A DNA stretch of 64,000 nucleotides, from positions 1-64,000 of the forward strand of contig SVPD01000003.1 in the NCBI GenBank assembly GCA_015066045.1, given 5' to 3'. The notes under the pieces were generated by a model, which was not told the DNA's origin, made no database searches, and saw only the letters and a list, made by a program, of their open reading frames with translations. The translations under genes were made by a program, and so were the position numbers. The DNA comes from Oscillospiraceae bacterium. Lineage in GTDB: Bacteria > Bacillota > Clostridia > Oscillospirales > Acutalibacteraceae. Below, piece after piece: positions 55,581 through 63,882 of this stretch (position 1 is the first letter of the stretch; each line of letters begins with the position of its first letter).

Positions 55581-55805
55581 GAGGCTGCCGCAGTAAGCGC
55601 AGACCAAAAAGCAAAACAAAAACAGATGTGTTTAAGTTGCTTCTGACTTATAAAACACATCTGTTTTAATTGTTTTACGGAATAATATGGTGTTGCATAT
55701 AATAAATATTTGCTTTTTTAGACGTTTTTTCGCCCTCTCGAGGTATAATCATACATCTTCGGAGCGAAGAAAACGCCTTCTGCATCTTACTGCAACAGTC
55801 CCTCT
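55581..55805. repeat. Dispersed MITE-like repeat, family 2, copy 2
   Basis: Left end GAGGCTGCCGCAGTAAGCGC and right end (minus strand) GAGGGACTGTTGCAGTAAGA form imperfect inverted repeats. Inside are ACAGATGTGTTTAAGT/AAACACATCTGTTTT, GGAATAATAT, GACGTTTTTTCGCC and GTATAATCATAC, shared with copy 1 in the same order. No ORF. Confidence 0.65.
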
Positions 55806-55813
55806 GTATTAAA

Positions 55814-57676
55814 TTAGTTAGCGGATGCTGAGGCATTAGCCTTGATGTTTCTGATCTGATTTTTAGCGATAGAAACGGTAAATTCCTTTACTGCAGCCAG
55901 ATTTTCAGCCTGCTCGTCGGTGATTTCCACGTTATCGCCTGCTATAAGCTCCTCAGCGAAGGTGTTATACTTTTCGGATGCAAGGTCATTTCTTATAGTA
56001 TCTGACCATGTGGTAACCTCAGGCTCGCTTACTGCATACATAATGTGATAGCCGTAGGTGGTTTCTACGATACCTACATCGCCTGCTTTTCTGCCCTCTG
56101 CGAGAGACCAGCCCTCGAACTCTGCTACCATATAGCCCTCGGTAACATCCTCATAGATGCCGCCGTCCTCTGCGTTACTGTCCTCTGAATGCTCCTTGGC
56201 CAGCTCTGCGAAGGCTTCCTCAGTCTTATCGCCCTTAAGGTATTCGACGAGAATATCCTGTGTTTTCTTATAAAGAGCCTTGTCTGCAGTGGAGTCAAGG
56301 TCAACATCGATGTCTACTGTTACATCATAGTCTGCGGGATTAAGAAGCTCAACCTCGACCTCTTCCTTTTCTTCCTTGGCTGCCTCAGTAGTCTCCTCCT
56401 CGGTAGCCTCCTCGCCTTCTGCTGCATCCTCAGCCTCCTCAGTCTCCTCCTCTTCGGGGAACTGAAGAAGGATGTGTCTTACGTCATAGGTTTTAGAATC
56501 GGGTGCGTGGTGAACAGGCTCAGCCATAGCATATACGGTGTAGCCCTCGCCTTCGTTTTCTGTGATGAAGCTTTCGCCCTTTTCTGTTTTCTCATCCATA
56601 GCCCAATCAAGAAAATCTTCATCAGAGGCAGAATATGAAAGGTCACTGTAGGTGGTGTCTTCGAGAAGAGTGAGAGTATCGTCTGTCTTTAATTCAGCAT
56701 ATGACTCGCTGCCTGCTGCCTTTTCGAAATCGGAGGCTACAGTTTTGAACTCTTCGCCGGCCTTAAGTCTTGCTACGAAATCCTCGGCCTTTTTTTTGGC
56801 ATCGGTCATAGTGGCATCGGTTACCTCTTCGGTAGCCTCTTCGCCCTCTTCTGTGGCCTCCACGGTTACCTTTTCAGCCTTGATAACATAGTTACGAAGA
56901 GAAACAGTGCCGTAGGTCTCGATATTATCCTTATATTCCTTTTCTACTTCCTTTTCGGAGTAGCTGTCGGCAAACTCAGCGAGCTTAGCCTCCTGCACCT
57001 TTTCATTGAGAACCTGCTCCTCGCAGATGGTTCTGAGCAGAGAGGTGGTCATACCCTTGCCGAAATATGAGCGGAGATATGCTGCGAGAGAATAATTACC
57101 GGAGGCAGCGGACTCAGTGAAGGAAGCAATAGCCTCATCAACCTCTTTGTAATCGTCCTCATCGAGTGTGATACCCTTTTCCTCAGCGTAAGCTTTGGCT
57201 GCCTTAACGAGCTTGATGCTCTCTCTGGCACTGTAGTCAAAGAAATCGGTGAACATTGGGTTTTCAACGCCCTCGATTTCACCTGTATATTCCTGCTGGT
57301 CGGGTGAAACGGCGTAGTCATAGCCTGTGTACATAGCACCCATACCCTCGCCGTAGTAATAATCATACTGATATGAATACTGGAAATAGTTATTGAAAAC
57401 AGAGTTATAGTAATAGCTGTACTCAGCCTGAGTTACCTCTGTTTCGCCTACCTTAAAGGCTACCTTGCCTCTCTCGAGAATACCTGAATTGCTTACTGCG
57501 AAGCCTGCTATGCCGGCCACGATAGCAATAATAACCACTGCTGCGATAGCAGTTCTGGCACTCTTTGAGAGCACAATGTTGTGTGATTTTTTCTGATTCT
57601 GCTTAGCGGCTTTGGCCAGACGCTCTTTACGCTCCTGACGGTAAGCTTCGGCAGAGGACATTTCTTTTTTTGCCAT
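55814..57676 (-). CDS. Membrane-anchored parvulin-type peptidyl-prolyl isomerase (SurA/PrsA-like)
   Basis: The 620-residue protein has a cytoplasmic basic N-terminus, one membrane segment (about 42-62), a SurA-like helical chaperone domain and a parvulin PpiC domain from about 400 to 540 (YDVRHILLQF, GGIYEDVTEGYMV, GIVETTYGYHIMY). The PpiC domain is split by an acidic insert (Glu/Ala/Thr-rich, about 412-450). A degenerate first PpiC-like module may precede it. It would fold exported proteins at the outer membrane face. AAAGGATG precedes the ATG. Confidence 0.88.
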   Translation of the reverse strand: MAKKEMSSAEAYRQERKERLAKAAKQNQKKSHNIVLSKSARTAIAAVVIIAIVAGIAGFAVSNSGILERGKVAFKVGETEVTQAEYSYYYNSVFNNYFQYSYQYDYYYGEGMGAMYTGYDYAVSPDQQEYTGEIEGVENPMFTDFFDYSARESIKLVKAAKAYAEEKGITLDEDDYKEVDEAIASFTESAASGNYSLAAYLRSYFGKGMTTSLLRTICEEQVLNEKVQEAKLAEFADSYSEKEVEKEYKDNIETYGTVSLRNYVIKAEKVTVEATEEGEEATEEVTDATMTDAKKKAEDFVARLKAGEEFKTVASDFEKAAGSESYAELKTDDTLTLLEDTTYSDLSYSASDEDFLDWAMDEKTEKGESFITENEGEGYTVYAMAEPVHHAPDSKTYDVRHILLQFPEEEETEEAEDAAEGEEATEEETTEAAKEEKEEVEVELLNPADYDVTVDIDVDLDSTADKALYKKTQDILVEYLKGDKTEEAFAELAKEHSEDSNAEDGGIYEDVTEGYMVAEFEGWSLAEGRKAGDVGIVETTYGYHIMYAVSEPEVTTWSDTIRNDLASEKYNTFAEELIAGDNVEITDEQAENLAAVKEFTVSIAKNQIRNIKANASASAN

Positions 57677-57742
57677 TTGGGTTCATCCTTTACTAATTAT
57701 TTGACTTACTTACAGAAAATCTGTCTAAGTATATTAGATATT

Positions 57743-57771
57743 ATTTTATACTATTTATTCAAAAAAAGCAA
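57743..57771 (-). promoter_or_regulatory. Promoter of the peptidyl-prolyl isomerase gene
   Basis: Minus strand TTGCTT (57766-57771) and TAAAAT (57743-57748), 17 bases apart. The rest of 57677-57898 is A/T-rich with nothing further recognised. Confidence 0.5.
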
Positions 57772-57898
57772 GTCATTTTATCATTTATCTATCTAAACTC
57801 ATCTACTTAAAACGTAACAAAAATTTTTGGGCGTTTTTTGATAAAATACCAAAAAATGTACTTTGCATACACACCGACTGTTTTTTCTGAAAAAGATA

Positions 57899-57927
57899 TT
57901 GACAGTGGCTTTTTTTCTCTCTAAAAT
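57899..57927 (+). promoter_or_regulatory. Promoter of the sigma-like/Xre regulator
   Basis: TTGACA (57899-57904) and TAAAAT (57922-57927), 17 bases apart. A LexA-type operator follows directly, overlapping the expected start of transcription. Confidence 0.75.
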
Positions 57928-57937
57928 TGAATTATAA

Positions 57938-57951
57938 CGAACATTTGTTCG
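57938..57951 (+). promoter_or_regulatory. LexA/DinR SOS box
   Basis: CGAACATTTGTTCG is a perfect 6-bp inverted repeat around two bases and matches the Bacillus-type core GAAC-N4-GTTC. It lies 10 bases downstream of the -10 box, a position where LexA binding blocks initiation. Confidence 0.75.
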
Positions 57952-58019
57952 TGCTGCAGCCCCCTCAGTCAGCCCCCGTTATGACTGAAAAGCAGAAAAG
58001 ACAGGAGGAATCAATACAA

Positions 58020-58643
58020 ATGTATCTTAACAGCTTCGAAAACGAAGAATATTTTCTCGCCCGTGAGGCCTTCACCGAGTGGCAGAGTAAAACCTATGAA
58101 AATATCGATGAATACATAATGCGACAGAGACGGTGCGAGCTCAATAAATTAGTCAACCGAGTGATTAAAGAGGAGCTTACCGCTGCCGACAGATTAATAG
58201 TAGAGCTTCACTGGTTTCAGAATCTCAGCAAAAGCGAGGTGGCACGGAGGCTGGGCATAGAGCCCTCCACCGTCAGCCGCAGGCTGGAAAGAATCACGGA
58301 CACACTGTATGAAAAGCTGAAATATGCTCTCGAATACCGCTACGGCTCTGCCTTCTCAGACGGAGCAAGGATAATTTTTAAAAGCAAGGATGCATTTTTC
58401 AGCTACACGGAGCCCGAGGTACTGTCAGCACGGGTAAGGCAGCTGAGAATGAAGCAGGGACTTACCCTGAGAGAGGTCAGCGAAATGACGGGAATAGCAG
58501 AAAAATTACTTAAGCAAACAGAAGAAAAGGGGCGTGAGCTGACCGCCACGGAAATCAGAAAGCTTTCCGTGCTTTACGGCACCACTGCTGATTACATAAT
58601 TTTCGGCGATACTCCCCCCGCAAAGAAAGGATGCTGCAATTAA
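58020..58643 (+). CDS. Putative SOS-controlled regulator: sigma-70 region 4-like HTH plus Xre-type HTH
   Basis: The 207-residue protein has an acidic N-terminus, then a sigma region 4-like helix-turn-helix at about 53-103 (LTAADRLIVELHWFQNLSKSEVARRLGIEPSTVSRRL) and a second, Xre/Cro-type HTH at about 135-193 (QLRMKQGLTLREVSEMTGIAEKLL). No sigma region 2 is visible, so it should not act as a standard sigma factor. I choose ATG 58020 because AGGAGG lies 11 bases upstream; ATG 57981 and earlier frames lack one. The last codons overlap the next gene (TAATG). The upstream SOS box suggests DNA-damage control. The family is not one I can name. Confidence 0.75.
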   Translation: MYLNSFENEEYFLAREAFTEWQSKTYENIDEYIMRQRRCELNKLVNRVIKEELTAADRLIVELHWFQNLSKSEVARRLGIEPSTVSRRLERITDTLYEKLKYALEYRYGSAFSDGARIIFKSKDAFFSYTEPEVLSARVRQLRMKQGLTLREVSEMTGIAEKLLKQTEEKGRELTATEIRKLSVLYGTTADYIIFGDTPPAKKGCCN

Positions 58644-58858
58644 TGAACAATACATTAGAGGATTTAGCTATGGAGTATGACCGCTCGGTAGCGGTGCAGA
58701 GGCAGGTTATAGAAAGTAACCGTAAAAAGCTGCTTCTGGCAAGAAAAAAGGGAAACTACACCGAAGTAAAAAGGCTGACCACCCTGCTCCAGGTCCTTTA
58801 CGACGAAAAAAGCGAGCTGGAGGAAAAGGCAAACAGACTGAGGAATTATTATTCGTGA
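58643..58858 (+). CDS. Small coiled-coil protein coupled to the SOS regulator
   Basis: The 71-residue product is highly charged and helical, with heptad-like Leu/Val spacing (ESNRKKLLLARKKGNYTEV, then LTTLLQVLYDEKSELEEKA). It has no cysteine or catalytic motif. The ATG overlaps the stop of the preceding gene by one base (TAATG), a translational-coupling arrangement, so the two products probably act together. The function is unknown. Confidence 0.65.
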   Translation: MNNTLEDLAMEYDRSVAVQRQVIESNRKKLLLARKKGNYTEVKRLTTLLQVLYDEKSELEEKANRLRNYYS

Positions 58859-58914
58859 GGCAGTCCCTCCGCCTTTGCTAAGCAAAGACACCTCCCCTGA
58901 AATAGGGGAGGCTT
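58859..58914. repeat. Dispersed hairpin repeat (family 3, copy 2)
   Basis: CCCTCCGCC, a CTTTGCTAAGCAAAG hairpin, ACACCTCCCC and GGGGAGGCTTATC occur in the same order as at 3571-3616. The CCTCCCC/GGGGAGG stem could act as a weak terminator for the regulator operon. Confidence 0.5.
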
Positions 58915-58961
58915 ATCATAACTAAAAGAAACTTCTTCACTGTTCCCTCTTACCTTTTCAC

Positions 58962-58994
58962 TAAAAAAAGACTCCCACGTCTGTGAGAGTCTTA
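58962..58994 (-). terminator. Terminator of tuf
   Basis: Minus strand AAGACTC pairs with GAGTCTT and TTTTTTT follows, 18 bases beyond the tuf stop. Confidence 0.8.
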
Positions 58995-59011
58995 ATTTTT
59001 GTAAAATTGAA

Positions 59012-60214
59012 TTAGTCGTTGATAGCGATAACAACGCCTGAACCAACTGTACGGCCACCTTCACGGATAGCGAAACGAAGACCTTCTTCGATAGCGATTT
59101 CTGTGATAAGCTCAACGTCCATTTCAACGTTATCACCGGGCATACACATTTCTGTGCCTTCGGGAAGGGTGATGATACCGGTAACGTCAGTTGTTCTGAA
59201 GTAGAACTGAGGACGGTAGTTGTTGAAGAAAGGAGTATGACGGCCGCCTTCATCCTTATTAAGAACGTAAACCTGACCGCGGAACTTTGTGTGGGGGTGG
59301 ATTGAGCCGGGCTTTGCAAGAACCTGACCACGCTCGATTTCTGTTCTCTGGATACCACGAAGAAGAGCACCGATGTTATCGCCTGCTTCTGCATAGTCGA
59401 GGATCTTTCTGAACATTTCGATACCGGTACATACGGTCTTTCTCTTTTCTTCGGTAAGACCAACGATTTCGAGTTCTTCACCGGTCTTGAGCTGACCTCT
59501 TTCAACTCTACCTGTAGCAACAGTACCACGACCTGTGATGGTGAATACGTCTTCTACGGGCATAAGGAAGGGAAGGTCTGCCTTACGGTCGGGAGTGGGG
59601 ATGTAGCTGTCTACTGCAGCCATGAGTTCCCAGATGGGAGCAAGCTCGGGAGCGTTTGTGTCGCCGCCTGCATATTCGAGAGCCTTAAGAGCTGAACCCT
59701 TGATGATGGGTGTGTCATCGCCGGGGAATTCATACTCGGAAAGAGTTTCTCTGATTTCCATTTCAACGAGCTCAAGAAGCTCTTCGTCGTCAACCTGGTC
59801 AACCTTGTTCATGAATACGATGATGTAGGGAACGCCAACCTGACGAGCAAGAAGAAGGTGTTCTTTAGTCTGAGCCATGGGGCCGTCTGTAGAAGCGATA
59901 ACGAGGATAGCACCGTCCATCTGTGCAGCACCTGTGATCATGTTCTTGATGTAGTCGGCGTGGCCCGGGCAGTCAACGTGAGCGTAGTGACGGGTTTCTG
60001 TCTCGTACTCAACGTGAGCTGTGTTGATTGTGATACCACGTTCTCTTTCTTCGGGAGCCTTATCGATGTTTGCGTAGTCGATGAAGTCTGCGCCGCCCTT
60101 CATAGCGAGAGTCTTTGTGATAGCTGCTGTAAGAGTAGTCTTACCGTGGTCAACGTGACCGATAGTACCAATGTTAACATGGGGTTTGGTTCTTTCAAAT
60201 TTTGCTTTTGCCAT
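59012..60214 (-). CDS. tuf: Translation elongation factor Tu
   Basis: EF-Tu delivers aminoacyl-tRNA to the ribosome. The 400-residue protein has the G1 loop GHVDHGKT, the switch I segment [19 protein letters not shown] and GSALKALEY, and the tRNA-binding C-terminal motif [18 protein letters not shown] lies before the ATG. It has its own promoter after fusA. It ends the str cluster; no S10 operon gene follows. Confidence 0.98.
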   Translation of the reverse strand: MAKAKFERTKPHVNIGTIGHVDHGKTTLTAAITKTLAMKGGADFIDYANIDKAPEERERGITINTAHVEYETETRHYAHVDCPGHADYIKNMITGAAQMDGAILVIASTDGPMAQTKEHLLLARQVGVPYIIVFMNKVDQVDDEELLELVEMEIRETLSEYEFPGDDTPIIKGSALKALEYAGGDTNAPELAPIWELMAAVDSYIPTPDRKADLPFLMPVEDVFTITGRGTVATGRVERGQLKTGEELEIVGLTEEKRKTVCTGIEMFRKILDYAEAGDNIGALLRGIQRTEIERGQVLAKPGSIHPHTKFRGQVYVLNKDEGGRHTPFFNNYRPQFYFRTTDVTGIITLPEGTEMCMPGDNVEMDVELITEIAIEEGLRFAIREGGRTVGSGVVIAIND

Positions 60215-60280
60215 TGGAATCTCCTCCTTAATATTAGCAATAAATTTTATTTGGGTGCAGTTTTACACTGCATTGTTTAT

Positions 60281-60309
60281 ATTCTAACAATATTAGAACA
60301 AAATTTCAA
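60281..60309 (-). promoter_or_regulatory. Promoter of tuf
   Basis: Minus strand TTGAAA (60304-60309) and TAGAAT (60281-60286), 17 bases apart, in the fusA-tuf gap. The leader contains a TGCAGT/ACTGCA hairpin. Confidence 0.65.
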
Positions 60310-60326
60310 GTCTTTTTTGAGAAAAA

Positions 60327-62405
60327 TTAGTCTCTCTTTGCTCTTTCTGACACGATTGCCTCAGAAATTGACTTGGGAATCTCCTTATAACCGTCGGGTT
60401 CCATTACATACTGACCGCGGCCCTGTGTTTTGGAGCGAAGGTCGGTAGCATAGCCGAACATTTCTGCAAGAGGAACTCTGGAGTTAATCTGCTTAACACC
60501 TGTACGGTCCTCGAAGCCCTGAATCTCACCGCGGCGGGAGTTAAGGTCACCGATAACGTCACCCATATACTCCTCGGGAGTGATAACTACAACCTTCATG
60601 ATGGGCTCAAGGAGAACGGGCTGAGCCTTCTTGGCTGCATCCTTGAATGCCATAGAGCCGGCAATCTTGAAGGCCATTTCTGATGAGTCAACCTCGTGAT
60701 ATGAACCGTCATAAAGAGTAACCTTGACGTCAACCATGCTGTAGCCGGCGATAACACCTGACTGCATAGCGCCCTGGATACCTGCATCGACGGGACCGAT
60801 ATATTCTTTGGGAATAGCACCGCCGACGATGTTGTTGACGAACTCGTAGCCCTTGTCGGGGTTGGGTTCAATATTGATCTTAACGTGACCGTACTGACCT
60901 TTACCGCCTGACTGACGGGCGTATTTGGTATCGGAAGAAGCAGTGCTGCGGATGGTTTCTCTGTAAGCAACCTGAGGCTTACCTACGTTAGCTTCAACCT
61001 TGAATTCACGGAGAAGTCTGTCTACGATGATTTCGAGGTGGAGCTCACCCATACCTGCGATGATGGTCTGACCTGTTTCTTCGTCAGTATAGCAGCGGAA
61101 TGTGGGATCCTCTTCAGCAAGCTTCTGAAGGGCAATACCCATCTTTTCCTGACCTGCCTTGGTTTTGGGCTCGATAGCTACACGGATAACGGGCTCGGGG
61201 AAGTTCATTGACTCGAGAATGATGGGATTCTTTGCATCGCAGAGGGTGTCACCGGTGGTGGTGTTCTTAAGACCTACTGTGGCAGCGATATCACCTGAGT
61301 AAACGATGTCGATGTCTTCACGGTGGTTAGCGTGCATCTGAAGGATACGGCCGAGTCTTTCTCTGCTGTCCTTCACTGAGTTATAAACTGTAGTACCTGC
61401 CTCTACAGTACCGGAGTAAACACGGAAGAAGCAGAGCTTACCCATAAAGGGATCGGTTGCGATCTTGAAGGCAAGAGCTGCAAAGGGCTCTTCGTCGGAA
61501 GAATGTCTTACTTCCTCTTCTTCTGTTTCGGGGTTTACACCCTTGATAGCTTCGATATCTGTGGGAGCGGGCATATAGTCTACGATGTTATCGAGAAGGG
61601 GCTGAACACCCTTGTTACGGTAGGAAGTACCGCAGCAAACGGGAACCATATCGTTGGCGATGGTAGCCTGACGGATGATTCTCTTAATGTCAGCTACTGA
61701 AGGCTCTTCGCCCTCGAAATACTTTTCCATAAGCTCCTCGTCCATCTCGCAGACGGATTCGATGAGGTTCTGGCGGTATTCCTCAGCCTTGTCCTTCATT
61801 TCCTCGGGGATTTCTTCGATTCTTACGTCCTTACCAAGGTCATCGTAATATACGATTGCATTGTTGTTTACCAGGTCAACAATACCCTTGAATGTGCTTT
61901 CTGAGCCGATGGGGAGCTGAATGGGAACTGCATTGCAGTTGAAGCGCTCCTTGATCATTTCGAGAACACGGTAGAAATCGGCACCCATAATGTCCATCTT
62001 ATTAACATAGATCATTCTGGGAACCTTGTACTCGTCGGCCTGACGCCAAACTGTTTCACTCTGAGGCTCAACGCCACCCTTGGCGCAGAGAACGGTTACG
62101 GAGCCGTCAAGTACACGGAGTGAACGCTGAACTTCTACGGTGAAGTCAACGTGGCCCGGAGTGTCGATGATATTGATACGGTGGTCCTTCCAGAAGCAGG
62201 TGGTAGCAGCGGAGGTGATAGTAATACCTCTCTCCTGCTCCTGCTCCATCCAGTCCATGGTAGCAGAACCATCATGTGTTTCACCGATTTTATGGTTAAC
62301 ACCTGTATAGTAGAGAATTCTCTCTGAAGTAGTGGTCTTACCGGCGTCGATGTGAGCCATAATACCAATATTTCTGGTTTTTTCAAGAGATACCTTTCTG
62401 GCCAT
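60327..62405 (-). CDS. fusA: Translation elongation factor G
   Basis: EF-G catalyses translocation. The 692-residue protein has the G domain motifs [26 protein letters not shown] and NKMD, followed by domains II-V ([12 protein letters not shown] in domain [14 protein letters not shown] in domain V). GGAGGA precedes the ATG. It follows rpsG by 39 bases. Confidence 0.98.
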   Translation of the reverse strand: MARKVSLEKTRNIGIMAHIDAGKTTTSERILYYTGVNHKIGETHDGSATMDWMEQEQERGITITSAATTCFWKDHRINIIDTPGHVDFTVEVQRSLRVLDGSVTVLCAKGGVEPQSETVWRQADEYKVPRMIYVNKMDIMGADFYRVLEMIKERFNCNAVPIQLPIGSESTFKGIVDLVNNNAIVYYDDLGKDVRIEEIPEEMKDKAEEYRQNLIESVCEMDEELMEKYFEGEEPSVADIKRIIRQATIANDMVPVCCGTSYRNKGVQPLLDNIVDYMPAPTDIEAIKGVNPETEEEEVRHSSDEEPFAALAFKIATDPFMGKLCFFRVYSGTVEAGTTVYNSVKDSRERLGRILQMHANHREDIDIVYSGDIAATVGLKNTTTGDTLCDAKNPIILESMNFPEPVIRVAIEPKTKAGQEKMGIALQKLAEEDPTFRCYTDEETGQTIIAGMGELHLEIIVDRLLREFKVEANVGKPQVAYRETIRSTASSDTKYARQSGGKGQYGHVKINIEPNPDKGYEFVNNIVGGAIPKEYIGPVDAGIQGAMQSGVIAGYSMVDVKVTLYDGSYHEVDSSEMAFKIAGSMAFKDAAKKAQPVLLEPIMKVVVITPEEYMGDVIGDLNSRRGEIQGFEDRTGVKQINSRVPLAEMFGYATDLRSKTQGRGQYVMEPDGYKEIPKSISEAIVSERAKRD

Positions 62406-62444
62406 AATTTTATCCTCCTATTAAAGATTAAGTCAATAAGATTA

Positions 62445-62915
62445 TTACCATCTGAAATGTGCGAAAGCCTTGTTAGCTTCTGCCATCTTATGGGTATCTT
62501 CACGCTTTTTGAATGCTGAACCTGTTTCGTTGGTAGCATCAATGATTTCGTTGGCAAGTCTTTCCTTCATTGTTCTTTCAGAACGCTGACGGCTGTAAAG
62601 AGTAATCCAACGAAGACCGAGAGTCTGTCTTCTTTCGGGACGGACATCCATGGGAACCTGATAGGTAGAACCACCTACACGGCGAGCCTTAACTTCGAGT
62701 AAAGGCATTACGTTCTCCATAGCAGCCTCGAAAACTTCGAGGGGCTCCTTACCGGTCTTTTCCTTAATGATGTCAAATGCATCATAAACAATTTTCTGTG
62801 CAACACCCTTCTTACCGTCGTACATAACGCTGTTGATAAGACGTGTTACGAGTTTTGAATTGTAAAGCGGATCGGGCAAAACATCACGTTTTGCTATCTG
62901 GCCTCTTCTTGGCAC
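62445..62915 (-). CDS. rpsG: 30S ribosomal protein S7
   Basis: The 156-residue length equals that of bacterial S7. The start is a GTG at 62915 ([15 protein letters not shown] follows), with AAGGAGGG 7 bases upstream; a longer in-frame ATG extension has no support. Family motifs [18 protein letters not shown] and [17 protein letters not shown] are present. It lies between rpsL and fusA. Confidence 0.97.
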   Translation of the reverse strand: MPRRGQIAKRDVLPDPLYNSKLVTRLINSVMYDGKKGVAQKIVYDAFDIIKEKTGKEPLEVFEAAMENVMPLLEVKARRVGGSTYQVPMDVRPERRQTLGLRWITLYSRQRSERTMKERLANEIIDATNETGSAFKKREDTHKMAEANKAFAHFRW

Positions 62916-62983
62916 TGCGCTTCCCTCCTTCATAGTAATGATATCATAGGTACTCGAGTGACAAATTCCCGTCGGCACCAAAT

Positions 62984-63012
62984 GAGAGGCATATATATCT
63001 ATATACACTCTC
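62984..63012 (-). promoter_or_regulatory. Structured region in the rpsL-rpsG intergenic leader
   Basis: In the 197-base gap, GAGAG pairs with CTCTC and is extended by TGTATATA/ATATATGC on the minus strand. A TTCCGT/ACGGAA stem (about 63070-63090) and the palindrome ATGATATCAT (62938-62947) lie around it. The structure suggests a ribosomal-protein leader, perhaps an S7 binding site; this is inference. No terminator is seen between rpsL and rpsG. Confidence 0.4.
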
Positions 63013-63112
63013 GCTTAGACTAAAAAGTCTGCCTGCAAGAAGATTTGTCAATTCATAGCTTTTCCGTCTGACTACGGAATTTTAAATAAGGTTTATCCGG
63101 AATTTCACCGAA

Positions 63113-63535
63113 TTATTTCTTTGCGGCCTTAGGACGCTTTGCACCGTACTTTGAACGGCTCTGCATTCTTCCGTTAACGCCCTGGGTATCAAGAGTACCG
63201 CGAACGATGTGGTAACGAACACCGGGAAGGTCCTTAACTCTGCCGCCACGGATAAGAACAACGCTGTGCTCCTGAAGGTTATGACCTACGCCGGGAATGT
63301 AAGCTGAAACTTCGATTCCGTTTGTAAGACGAACTCTGGCGATCTTACGAAGAGCAGAGTTAGGCTTTTTCGGTGTAGCTGTCTTAACTGCTGTGCAAAC
63401 GCCGCGCTTCTGAGGAGAGTTATGGTCTGTCATAACATTTCTCTTTGAGTTGAGGCCTTTGAGAAGAGCAGGAGCCTTCGGCTTTTTAACGAGTGTTTCT
63501 CTACCGTTACGAACTAACTGATTAAAGGTAGGCAA
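63113..63535 (-). CDS. rpsL: 30S ribosomal protein S12
   Basis: The 140-residue protein starts with TTG ([12 protein letters not shown] follows), with AAAGGAG 9 bases upstream; an ATG three codons earlier touches the Shine-Dalgarno. The decoding-site loop [15 protein letters not shown] is present, with Lys at the classic streptomycin-resistance position, and [16 protein letters not shown]. It heads the str cluster. Confidence 0.97.
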   Translation of the reverse strand: MPTFNQLVRNGRETLVKKPKAPALLKGLNSKRNVMTDHNSPQKRGVCTAVKTATPKKPNSALRKIARVRLTNGIEVSAYIPGVGHNLQEHSVVLIRGGRVKDLPGVRYHIVRGTLDTQGVNGRMQSRSKYGAKRPKAAKK

Positions 63536-63582
63536 ATGTAGCATCTCCTTTCTTGAAAATTTGCATAGTCGCATGCCTTAAT

Positions 63583-63611
63583 AATATACAATAAAAAGAA
63601 ATTTTTGTCAA
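63583..63611 (-). promoter_or_regulatory. Promoter of the rpsL-rpsG-fusA cluster
   Basis: Minus strand TTGACA (63606-63611) and TATATT (63583-63588), 17 bases apart. Confidence 0.75.
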
Positions 63612-63748
63612 GATTTTTTTCAAAAGTAGGTTCACAGGGGAAAAGATTGTATACTTGTCCATTTTCTGCCATTCGCAGGCAAGATTTGTAGGTATTTTTG
63701 ACTAATATCACATAAGTTATTCGGTGGTAATGCACAAAGCAGTATGCA

Positions 63749-63781
63749 AAAAAGCACAGGGAACAGCTGAACCCTGTGCTT
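63749..63781 (-). terminator. Terminator of the gene at the right edge
   Basis: AGCACAGGG pairs with CCCTGTGCT; on the minus strand TTTTTTGC follows. About 100 bases lie between the edge gene's stop and this hairpin. Nothing else is recognised in 63612-63748. Confidence 0.65.
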
Positions 63782-63861
63782 AATGCTATTCAGATGTGTG
63801 AAGTGGGTGAGAGGCAGGGCGACGGAGAGACCACCGCCCGTTAATCATTCTTCAGCCGAAC

Positions 63862-63882
63862 ACACAGAACCGTCCCCTGTGT
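63862..63882. repeat. REP-like short palindrome
   Basis: Arms ACACAG and CTGTGT flank AACCGTCCC; the minus-strand reading (CACAGGGGACGGTTCTGTGTG) resembles repeats seen beside REP-associated tyrosine transposases in Firmicutes. It abuts the stop codon of the edge gene. No transposase is visible in the window. Confidence 0.3.

Noticed and set aside
58020..58643. Calling this gene a sigma factor
   Set aside because: Only a region 4-like HTH is visible and region 2, needed for promoter melting, is absent; it also carries an Xre HTH, so regulator is the safer call.
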